This document shows positions 8,230 to 15,257 of a stretch of DNA of 64,000 nucleotides, piece after piece; the first letter of the stretch is position 1, and each line of letters opens with the position of its first letter. This DNA comes from Clostridiales bacterium. Its GTDB lineage: Bacteria > Bacillota > Clostridia > Oscillospirales > Oscillospiraceae. The stretch covers positions 62,001 through 126,000 of the forward strand of contig SFFE01000002.1 in assembly GCA_004556965.1 (NCBI GenBank). Direction: 5' to 3'. Made by a program: the position numbers and the translations under genes. The notes beneath the pieces are model-generated. The model saw only the letters and a program-made list of their open reading frames with translations, was not told where the DNA came from and made no database searches.

Positions 8230-8979
8230 ATGATCGACATTCACGCCCACATCCTCCCCGGACTGGACGACGGCTCGGACAGCCCGGAGACCTCGCTCAT
8301 GATGGCGTATGCCGCCGTGGAGTCCGGCGTTACGGCGATCATCGCCACGCCGCACTGCAACCAGCGCGGCCTTTATGAAAACTATGCCTCGCCGGAGCTG
8401 ACCGGGCGGCTGGAGCGGCTGCGCGGCGAGATCAAAGCCGCCGGCATCCCGCTGGAGGTGTATCAGGGCATGGAGGTGTTCGGCACGCGCGACGTGCCCC
8501 GCCTGCTGCGCGAGGGAAAGCTGCTGACGCTGAACGGCAGCCGCTATCTGCTGATCGAGTTTGCCTTCCGGGAGGATCCGCTGTATATGGACCGGCTCGT
8601 CCACGCAATTCTGGAGGACGGGGTGATCCCCATCGTGGCGCACCCGGAGCGGTATGTGCATCTGCAGGATATCCCCGATATCCTCTATGACTGGGTGAGC
8701 GACGGGATCGGCGTCCAGATCAACAAGGGCAGCCTGTTCGGCAAGTTCGGCCGCCACGCGCAGCAGCTTGCAATGGCGCTGCTGTGGAACGATCTCGTCA
8801 CCTGCGTGGCGAGCGACGCGCACGGCGCCGAGATGCGCACCACCGACCTGGCGGACGCGCAGGACTTTTTGACGATGGAGTTTTCCGGCGAGCTGGCCGA
8901 GCGGCTGCTCACGGAAAATCCGCGCCGCATTTTATCCGACGAGCCCCTGCTGCAGGGCAGGCCGGCTCCATTTTCCTGA
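8230..8979 (+). CDS. CpsB/CapC-type tyrosine-protein phosphatase (PHP domain)
   Basis: 249 residues. Metal-binding motifs of the PHP family are all visible: DIHAHILPGLDDG at the N-terminus, ATPH, HPER and SDAHG. CpsB enzymes dephosphorylate BY-kinases such as CpsD and so control chain length and export of capsule or EPS. It starts 7 nt after the pqqD-like gene, which links the peptide-like module to EPS control in one transcript. Two candidate substrates, the BY-kinases at 9801 and 11288, follow in the same direction. Confidence 0.92.
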   Translation: MIDIHAHILPGLDDGSDSPETSLMMAYAAVESGVTAIIATPHCNQRGLYENYASPELTGRLERLRGEIKAAGIPLEVYQGMEVFGTRDVPRLLREGKLLTLNGSRYLLIEFAFREDPLYMDRLVHAILEDGVIPIVAHPERYVHLQDIPDILYDWVSDGIGVQINKGSLFGKFGRHAQQLAMALLWNDLVTCVASDAHGAEMRTTDLADAQDFLTMEFSGELAERLLTENPRRILSDEPLLQGRPAPFS

Positions 8980-8998
8980 AACATTCCGAGGTGCTGTT

Positions 8999-9785
8999 GT
9001 GAAGAAACTGACTGCGATTATTTTATCCGTACTCATGGTGCTGTCTGTGGGCGGGCTGGTGGTGTATGTGTTTCACCAGAAGACGGTTAATGGCGGCGAA
9101 GCGCCGGTGATTGCGTTTGCGTCCGACGTGCTGGAGGTGCCGACGACCGCGACGGAGGAAGACCTGCTCCAGGGCGTCACCGCGACGGATGCGGAGGACG
9201 GCGACGTGACGCTTCGTTTCGGACAATACGGTGAAGGTGACATACGCTGCCTTTGACTCCCAGAGCCATGTCACAAAAGCGACGCGCAGCGTGCGCTATA
9301 CGGACTATACGTCCCCGCGCTTTACGCTCTCCGGGCCGCTGGTGTTTACCGAGTCCGGCGTGGCGGACCTGCTGCAGCGCGTCGGCGCGCAGGACTGCAT
9401 CGACGGCGATCTGAGCGGCCGCGTCAAGGTCTCCTCGAAGGACAACGGCTCGCTCGTCTCGTCCATCGGCTCGCACGCGGTGGAGTTCCGCGTGACGAAC
9501 AGCATGGGCGACACGGCGTATCTCACCGCGACGGTGGACGTTGTGAACGGCAACGCAAACAGCGTGCAGATCACGCTTTCGAGCTATCTGGTCTACCTCG
9601 CGCAGGGCGAGGAGTTCAACCCCGGCGCTTACGTCACGAGCTTTGTCCGGGGCGACAAAACCTATACGAACACGGCCGACGGCGTGGCGATTGATTCGAA
9701 CGTCGATCCCGCGACGCCCGGCACGTATGAAGTGACCTATACGGTCGATAACAGCTACACGCGGCTGATCGTCGTGGTGGAATGA
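8999..9785 (+). pseudogene. Frameshifted secreted/membrane-anchored Ig-like (DUF5011-type) protein
   Basis: The reading frame starts at 8999 with an N-terminal hydrophobic signal anchor (MKKLTAIILSVLMVLSV) and one Ig-like DAEDGDVT repeat, then shifts. It stops at 9256, while the rest continues in another frame from about 9210 (RFVSDNTVKVTYAAFDS) to 9785. The continuation carries further DUF5011-type repeats (QDCIDGDLSG, PATPGTYEVTYTV). The break falls after DGDVT where the usual linker to the next strand is missing, which suggests a deletion of roughly ten codons whose length is not a multiple of three. It lies between CpsB and the BY-kinases. It is either a real inactivated gene or an assembly error; an intact product would be an extracellular protein of about 260-270 residues. 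Confidence 0.75.
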
Positions 9786-9800
9786 AGGGCGGGTGACAGC

Positions 9801-11291
9801 ATGGAAGAAAAGAAATCCGCAGCAGTGCAGGAGCGCGGCGTGGTCGAGCGCATGCACCCGCTGCTGCTCATCCGCGAGGTGCTGCGCAAGCTGTGGGCCG
9901 TCGTTATGGTGGCGGTGATCCTGGCCTCCTGTGCCTATGTGGCCGCCGCGCAGTTTTACACGCCGCAGTATCAGACGCGCACGACCTTTGTTGTGTCCAC
10001 GCGCGGCAACTCCTCGTCGGTGTATTCCAACCTCAATGCCGCGACCGGCATGGCGCAGTCCTTCTCGCAGGTGCTTGGCAGCGACGTGATGAAAAAGCGC
10101 GTCGCGCAGGATCTGGGCGTCGAGCAGATCGATGGTGAGATCAGCGCCGTCGCCATTGAGGAGACGAACCTGCTGGAGATGCGCGTCACGTCGGATAATC
10201 CGCGTATGGCGTATCTCATCACCCGCGCCGTCATCAACAACTACGGCGATCTGGCCAGCACCGTGCTCAGCAACATCTCACTGGAGATCCTGCAGCAGCC
10301 GCGCATCCCGACCGCGCCGGTCAACGCGTCCAACGCGCTGCACACCGCGAAGCTCGCGGGGCTTGCCGGCGCTGCGCTGGTCATCGTGCTGCTGTGCGTG
10401 CGCGCCTATCTGCGGGATACGGTCAAGTCCGAGGACGAGGTCGAGAGCAAGCTGGACACGAAGCTGCTGGCCGCCGTCCGCCACGAGCGCAAGTACAAAA
10501 CGTTCCGCGCCGCGCTCGCGCACAAGAAGACCAGCATCCTCATTACGAACCCAACGACGGGCTTCCTCTTTGTCGAGACGTTCAAAAAGCTGCGCACCCG
10601 CGTGGAATACCAGATGCGCCGCAGCCACGGCAAGGTCGTCATGGTCACCTCTGTGCTGGAGGACGAGGGCAAGTCCACCGTCTCCGTCAACCTCGCGCTG
10701 GCAATGGCACGAAAATATAGAAACGTGCTGCTCATCGACGCGGACATGAAAAAACCCGCTGTGCACAAGATCCTCGGCTATCAGGACGAGGAATATGCCA
10801 CCCTGCCGGAGCTGCTGGCGGAGAAGGTCGCCCTGCGCGATGCGCTGCTGGTTGATCCGGAGCGGCGTCTTGCGACGCTGCTGGGCCGCCGCGGCGTGGA
10901 AAATTCAACCGAGCTTTGCGGCGGCACATCCATGCGCCAGCTCCTCGCGGCCGCACGGCAGCAGATGGACGTCGTCATCGTCGATACGCCGCCGATGGCC
11001 GTCAGTCCCGACGCGGAATGCATCGCGGACGTTGCAGACGCCGCTGTGCTCGTCGTCCGGCAGGATCAGGCGCCCGTGCGCGTCATCAACGACATGATCG
11101 ACGTGTTGAACCACAGCAAAGCGGAGCTGCTCGGCTGTGTGCTCAACAACTTCTACTCCGCCGACTTCACCGACCGGTACAGCTACGGTTATGGCGGAAA
11201 ATATGGGTACGGCGGCAAGTACGGCTATGGAAAATACGGCTACGGCAAGCGCAGCGCAGCACCGGACGCAGGGGAGGAGGACGCAGAATGA
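9801..11291 (+). CDS. Polysaccharide co-polymerase fused to BY-kinase (Wzz/CpsC-CpsD type), copy 1
   Basis: 496 residues. The Wzz domain is bounded by membrane segments near 31-50 and 179-200. The cytoplasmic kinase domain has Walker A LEDEGKST (Lys291), Walker A' LLIDADMKKP (Asp313) and Walker B VIVDTPP. The C-terminus (about 455-485) is a tyrosine/glycine cluster with SYGYGGKYGYGG-type repeats, the autophosphorylated tail of this family. It regulates EPS polymerisation together with CpsB. Fused forms are typical of Gram-negatives but also known in Clostridia. Its stop overlaps the start of a second homologue (ATGA). Confidence 0.93.
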   Translation: MEEKKSAAVQERGVVERMHPLLLIREVLRKLWAVVMVAVILASCAYVAAAQFYTPQYQTRTTFVVSTRGNSSSVYSNLNAATGMAQSFSQVLGSDVMKKRVAQDLGVEQIDGEISAVAIEETNLLEMRVTSDNPRMAYLITRAVINNYGDLASTVLSNISLEILQQPRIPTAPVNASNALHTAKLAGLAGAALVIVLLCVRAYLRDTVKSEDEVESKLDTKLLAAVRHERKYKTFRAALAHKKTSILITNPTTGFLFVETFKKLRTRVEYQMRRSHGKVVMVTSVLEDEGKSTVSVNLALAMARKYRNVLLIDADMKKPAVHKILGYQDEEYATLPELLAEKVALRDALLVDPERRLATLLGRRGVENSTELCGGTSMRQLLAAARQQMDVVIVDTPPMAVSPDAECIADVADAAVLVVRQDQAPVRVINDMIDVLNHSKAELLGCVLNNFYSADFTDRYSYGYGGKYGYGGKYGYGKYGYGKRSAAPDAGEEDAE

Positions 11292-12754
11292 ATCAGGAAC
11301 AGAACACCGCATCCCCGTTGAGCCTGCGGCGCATCTTCTCGGCGTTTCTGCGCGGGCTGCGCCGGCTCTGGTGGGTCACGCTGCTGCTCGTCGTGCTGCT
11401 CGGCGGCGCGCTGGGCTTCCGTGCGTGGCGCAGCTATGTCCCGCAGTATACCGCTTCCGCGACCTTTACCGTCTATGTCGGCAACCCGCTGCAGGCGAGC
11501 ACCCCGGTCTATAACTCCGCCACCGCGGAGCAGATGGCCAAGACGTTTCCGTACATTCTTACGAGCGGCGTGCTCAGCGAAGTGGTGCAGACTGATCTCG
11601 GTCTCACATCGCTGCCGGCAATCTCCGCCTCGGCGGTGGAGGGCGCGAACCTCTTTGTGCTGAGTGTGACCGGCTCCGACCCGCAGCTCTGCTACGACGT
11701 GCTGCAGTCGGTGATTGAAAACTATCCGCAGGTTGCGGAGTTCGTCGTCGGCTCCACAATCCTCACCGTTGTGGACGAGTCCGGCGTGCCCACGCAGCCG
11801 GTCAACGCGCGCAACTGGATAGGTGCGGCCAAGCAGGGCGCGCTCATCGGTTTGGTGATCGGCCTTGTGCTCATGCTCCTGTACGGCCTGTCGAAATCGA
11901 CCGTTATGGGCAAGGAGGACCTGCAGACGGTGGCGAACGCCAAGTACCTCGGCGCGCTGCCGGAGATCAGCGTTAAGCGCCGCAGTAAGTCGGTGCAGCC
12001 GGTTGTCTCCCTGCGCGAAACGGACAGCCGCGCCTTCCGCGAGGCGTTCCGCCTCGTGACGGTGCGCGTGGAAAAGAGCATGAAGGCGCATGGCTACAAG
12101 ACGGCCATCGTCTGCAGCGCCATCCCCGGCGAGGGCAAGACCACCGTGGCGTATAACCTGGCGCTGTCGCTCGCGCGGCACGAGCGCCGCGTGCTGCTCA
12201 TCGACTGCGACCTGCGCAACCCGTCCGTGTACCGGATGGTGCGGCAAAAGCCGAGCGTGGGCCTGTCGGAGTATCTGCGCGGCGGCGTCTCGCTGGAGCA
12301 GATCCTGCACCCCGCGCAGGAGCCGGATGCGCCGGACGTGATCTTTTCCGGCCGCCGGGTGGATTCTGCCGCCGAGCTGCTGGGCAGCAAGGCCTTTGCG
12401 GAGCTGCTGTCGCAGCTGCGCCGGAGCTATGACTGCATCCTGCTCGATACCCCGCCTTGCTCCATGCTCTCGGACGCGACCGAGCTTGCCGAACAGGCAG
12501 ACTGTGCCGTCATGGTCGTCAAGCAGAACTTCGCCAGCAAAGCCAGCGTGCTCAACAGCCTGACCACGCTCAGTGAGTATGGCATCCCTGTCGTGGGCTA
12601 CGTGCTCAACGCCTTCTCCGGCAGTGTGATTAACAAATACGGCTATGGGTATGGTTACGGCTATGGTTACGGCTATGGCTACGGATATGGGTATGGGTAT
12701 GGCTACGGCAGCAAATATGGCTACGGCGAATACGGCGACGAGCGGAAAAAATAG
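11288..12754 (+). CDS. Polysaccharide co-polymerase fused to BY-kinase, copy 2
   Basis: 488 residues from the ATG at 11288, which overlaps the previous stop; a longer in-frame reading from 10916 is an artefact within copy 1. Layout is as in copy 1: membrane segments near 28-46 and 178-200, a Wzz domain between them, Walker A AIPGEGKTT (Lys284), Walker A' LLIDCDLRNP and Walker B ILLDTPP. The tail is extreme: twelve uninterrupted Tyr-Gly pairs (451-474) plus three more tyrosines. The kinase core of the two copies differs enough to suggest old divergence, not a recent duplication. Confidence 0.93.
   Translation: MNQEQNTASPLSLRRIFSAFLRGLRRLWWVTLLLVVLLGGALGFRAWRSYVPQYTASATFTVYVGNPLQASTPVYNSATAEQMAKTFPYILTSGVLSEVVQTDLGLTSLPAISASAVEGANLFVLSVTGSDPQLCYDVLQSVIENYPQVAEFVVGSTILTVVDESGVPTQPVNARNWIGAAKQGALIGLVIGLVLMLLYGLSKSTVMGKEDLQTVANAKYLGALPEISVKRRSKSVQPVVSLRETDSRAFREAFRLVTVRVEKSMKAHGYKTAIVCSAIPGEGKTTVAYNLALSLARHERRVLLIDCDLRNPSVYRMVRQKPSVGLSEYLRGGVSLEQILHPAQEPDAPDVIFSGRRVDSAAELLGSKAFAELLSQLRRSYDCILLDTPPCSMLSDATELAEQADCAVMVVKQNFASKASVLNSLTTLSEYGIPVVGYVLNAFSGSVINKYGYGYGYGYGYGYGYGYGYGYGYGSKYGYGEYGDERKK
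12638..12709 (+). repeat. Hexanucleotide tandem repeat encoding (Tyr-Gly)12
   Basis: Twelve in-frame TAYGGN units code for the autophosphorylation tail of the second BY-kinase. Codon wobble (TAT/TAC, GGC/GGG/GGT/GGA) breaks perfect identity, which lowers but does not remove the chance of slippage-driven length change. Confidence 0.9.
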
Positions 12755-12929
12755 CTCTGGGAAACCGGTATCCGGAATGAAAAGATACAATTAAATAGAG
12801 AACCGTACAGACTGCTTATATTCTTGACTTTGCTGCCTTAATTTTGACGGGAAACCGGCAATTTTTTGGGGAGAAATCAGATAGATTTTATAAAAAGTTA
12901 GAAAAGTCGAATTAGATTGTCGAAACGGG
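12755..12929. other. AT-rich intergenic region before the second pqqD operon
   Basis: No ORF and no convincing intrinsic terminator. Two similar GGGAAACCGG tracts (near 12760 and 12850) occur. The stretch separates the BY-kinase operon from the promoter at 12930-12958. Confidence 0.4.
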
Positions 12930-12958
12930 TTGACAAGGAGACACCATTGCGATATAAG
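12930..12958 (+). promoter_or_regulatory. Strong promoter for the peptide-modification operon
   Basis: Consensus TTGACA (12930-12935) and TATAAG (12953-12958) with a 17-nt spacer; a TATAAT overlaps just downstream at 12960-12965 with wider spacing. The predicted start near 12965 makes the in-frame ATG at 12966 an unlikely initiator and supports TTG at 13059. Confidence 0.72.
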
Positions 12959-13058
12959 TTATAATATGGAATTATATAGGAATGCGACAAATTTGGCAAA
13001 CCATGTCAAACGTGTCGCCAATTCGTGTTTCCTGCGCTCCGGAAGAGGTGAAGGAAAT

Positions 13059-13343
13059 TTGAAAGCAATTCAAGGTGTGGTTTTGCGGGAGATTGCAGGC
13101 GAGCATCTTCTGATCCCGACCGGACAGGTGGCGCTGCAAATCCATGGCATGATTAACCTCAGCGAGAGCGGACTTGTCCTGTGGAACACGCTGCAAAGCG
13201 ATTGCACGGAGCAGGAGCTTGTGAATACCCTCCTCGCAGAATATGACGTTGACCGGGAAACCGCTGCAGCCGATGTGCATGCATTTGTGGCGCAGATGAC
13301 AAAAGTCGGATTGCTGTGCGAATCGGATGAGGAATCGAAATGA
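13059..13343 (+). CDS. PqqD-family protein (possible RiPP recognition element), copy 2
   Basis: 94 residues from TTG 13059, chosen because a GAGGTGAAGG site lies just upstream, the PqqD domain begins here (KAIQGVVLREIAGEHLLIPTG), and the promoter lies downstream of the earlier in-frame GTG/TTG options. It aligns along its length with the PqqD at 7956 (LREIAGE, LIPxG, LWNxL). PqqD-like proteins bind RiPP leaders and partner radical SAM enzymes. It is first in an operon that ends with a radical SAM/SPASM gene and overlaps the next gene by 4 nt (ATGA). Confidence 0.82.
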   Translation: MKAIQGVVLREIAGEHLLIPTGQVALQIHGMINLSESGLVLWNTLQSDCTEQELVNTLLAEYDVDRETAAADVHAFVAQMTKVGLLCESDEESK

Positions 13344-14062
13344 GCAAGCAGAAAAGGAATGGAACCGCAAAAAAGAGTGGCAGGATCCTGCTGATTGTGG
13401 TTACGATACTGGCACTGTTCCTGCTGGTGTTTCTGATATGGAAGCTGATCGACCGTGTGGGCAGCGATCCGCAGTCCGGCGGCGCACAGCCGGCAGAGAG
13501 CGGCATCGAGCTGCCATATGCGCTGGAAGACGGCCAATTGGAAGTCACGTCTGTCTTTCAGTATACCGGCGATAATCCGGACTGCGGCGATGAAGCTGGC
13601 GAGGACATTGCGGCGCTTGCCGTGACGAACAAGTCCGGCCGGCATCTGACATCCGCACAGTTGATTGCGAAGCTGGCCGACGGTACGGAGATCCGGTTCA
13701 CAGTGGCCGACGTTCCGGCAGGGCAAACGGTTTGGGTGTTCGCGGCGGACAACAGCCGCTATGACACGGCAAATCCCTGCGCTTCCATCGGGTGCGACGC
13801 ACAGTTTGAAGCGGGCGCTCCGCTGCTGGCGGAGCAAATTTCCGTCTCCGTGGAGGAGACGGCGGTGACGCTGACCAATACCTCCGGCAAGGATCTGGAA
13901 AACCTGACGGTGGATTGCCACTGCCTGCTGAACGACGCCTATTTCGGCGGCAGGACTTATTCCTATGCCGTCCCGTCCATTGTGGCTGGCGGCAGCGTGA
14001 CGATTCAGGCGGAAGAATGTTACCTGGGTGAAGCGGTGGTCGTCCGCATCACGCAGGACTGA
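13340..14062 (+). CDS. Membrane-anchored extracellular protein of unknown function
   Basis: 240 residues. A basic N-terminus (MSKQKRNGTAKKSGR) is followed by one strong membrane segment (about 16-36) and an extracellular domain of beta-rich character: LAVTNKSGRHL and VTLTNTSGKDL mark two FxxG/NxS-type immunoglobulin-like halves. It contains several cysteines (DNPDCGDE, NPCASIGC, DCHC, EECY). Topology places the domain outside the cell, where it could receive, bind or be modified by the locus product. It is coupled to the pqqD-like gene and precedes the candidate precursor. No family could be named. Confidence 0.7.
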   Translation: MSKQKRNGTAKKSGRILLIVVTILALFLLVFLIWKLIDRVGSDPQSGGAQPAESGIELPYALEDGQLEVTSVFQYTGDNPDCGDEAGEDIAALAVTNKSGRHLTSAQLIAKLADGTEIRFTVADVPAGQTVWVFAADNSRYDTANPCASIGCDAQFEAGAPLLAEQISVSVEETAVTLTNTSGKDLENLTVDCHCLLNDAYFGGRTYSYAVPSIVAGGSVTIQAEECYLGEAVVVRITQD

Positions 14063-14100
14063 AACTGGGAAAAACTTTATTTCATATATGAAATACAGCT

Positions 14101-14123
14101 CCCGGACGCATGCAGCGTCCGGG
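14101..14123 (+). other. Hairpin directly before the candidate precursor gene
   Basis: A perfect 9-bp stem CCCGGACGC/GCGTCCGGG with a 5-nt loop ends 10 nt before the AGGAG ribosome binding site. No T-run follows, so it more likely protects a processed mRNA 5' end or gates translation than terminates. Confidence 0.5.
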
Positions 14124-14145
14124 ACAGACAGAGAGGAGCATGGTT

Positions 14146-14397
14146 ATGAAACCATATGTGAAGCCGGAGCTTTATTATGAGTCTTTCGAGCTCGCCCAGC
14201 ACATCGCGGGGTGCAGTATGTCGGAAATAAAATCCGTAGATGTAACGAGTTGCACAGCGGAGGGCACGATTTCCAGCGGCCCATGGGAAACTGTCTCCGA
14301 TTCTTGGTTCCTTGAACAAAATACGAGGTGCACTACTAAAGCTGAGGGCTATTGCTATACCAACAGCTTAATGGTTTCCTCTACCATCAACTCCTGA
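14146..14397 (+). CDS. Candidate RiPP precursor peptide, four cysteines
   Basis: 83 residues from ATG 14146, which has AGGAG with 7-nt spacing; the ATG at 14140 is too close. The N-terminal leader-like part MKPYVKPELYYESFELAQHI resembles leaders of small Clostridial peptides found next to modification genes. The remainder is Ser/Thr-rich with cysteines at 23, 36, 62 and 70 and ends in STINS, that is, with a C-terminal Ser. It lies between a PqqD/membrane protein pair and HprK-like and radical SAM genes, and its stop overlaps the kinase start by one base. The role as modified peptide is inferred from size, composition and neighbours. Confidence 0.72.
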   Translation: MKPYVKPELYYESFELAQHIAGCSMSEIKSVDVTSCTAEGTISSGPWETVSDSWFLEQNTRCTTKAEGYCYTNSLMVSSTINS

Positions 14398-15257
14398 TGC
14401 CCCACTGTGCGGAATTCACGCTGGCTGACGTCACGATCGCGCTGCAGACCCCGCGCCCTGTTGCGACGACGGAAAATTTCCGCCCCTTCGCGGGCGGCGG
14501 CGGGCGCCGCCGCGTCATGGTCGAGGTGCGGGAGATTGCGCGCCTGCCGGAGCTTCACACAGCTCCGGTATTCGGGAACATCCTTTTTTCCGTGTTCCCG
14601 GACGGGGACGGCTATCTCCGTCGCTACCACGACCACAAGGAGCACGACCGCCCCTACGCGGTCACGCGTCTGCTGCCGGAAGAAAATCGCGTGCGCGTGG
14701 ACTACCTCGCGGGCGACGATGCGTTCTTCTGCGAGAGCCAGAATTGCTTTTCCCACATTGCGCTGGAGGAGCTGCTGCTGTACCACGACCGCCTGATCCT
14801 ACACGCCTCGTTTGTAGACACCGGCTTCGGCGGACTGCTGTTTTCCGGCCCGTCCGGCATCGGCAAGTCCACACAGGCCGACCTGTGGGAGCAGCACGCG
14901 GGTGCGCAGCTCATCAACGGCGACAAAACGCTCCTCAGTCCGGAGAGCTCCGGCTGGTGGGCGCACGGCTCGCCATATGCCGGCTCATCCCGCTGCTTTG
15001 TGAACCGCAGCGTACCGCTTCGCGCCGTCGTGATGCTGGAGCAGGGCGCGGTGTGTGTGCTCCGTCGGCTCCCGGCGGGTGAGGCGTTCCGCAAGCTCTA
15101 TGCGAACACGATCGTCAATAGCTGGAACGCGGACTACGTTGCGCGAACCTGCGCCCTGTTGACGGAGCTTGCCGCCTGTGTACCGGTATATCAGCTCACC
15201 TGCACGCCGGACAAGGCTGCGGTGGACACGCTCAGAGCCGAGCTGACGAAAGGGTGA
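14397..15257 (+). CDS. HPr-kinase-like (HprK C-terminal type) protein
   Basis: 286 residues from ATG 14397, which overlaps the precursor stop (TGATG). The P-loop is GPSGIGKST (151-159, Lys157), followed by a LINGDKTLL segment in the place of the HprK metal/capping region. The N-terminal ~130 residues are unlike true HprK. Stand-alone HprK-like kinases of this sort occur in peptide loci; in paeninodin-type lasso peptide clusters one phosphorylates the C-terminal Ser of the precursor. The precursor here also ends in Ser, so an analogous reaction is plausible. It is not the metabolic HPr kinase of carbon catabolite control. Confidence 0.82.
   Translation: MPHCAEFTLADVTIALQTPRPVATTENFRPFAGGGGRRRVMVEVREIARLPELHTAPVFGNILFSVFPDGDGYLRRYHDHKEHDRPYAVTRLLPEENRVRVDYLAGDDAFFCESQNCFSHIALEELLLYHDRLILHASFVDTGFGGLLFSGPSGIGKSTQADLWEQHAGAQLINGDKTLLSPESSGWWAHGSPYAGSSRCFVNRSVPLRAVVMLEQGAVCVLRRLPAGEAFRKLYANTIVNSWNADYVARTCALLTELAACVPVYQLTCTPDKAAVDTLRAELTKG

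Noticed and set aside
12966..13058. Earlier ATG start for the second pqqD-like gene
   Set aside because: It coincides with the predicted transcription start, has no ribosome binding site and adds residues absent from the paralogue at 7956.
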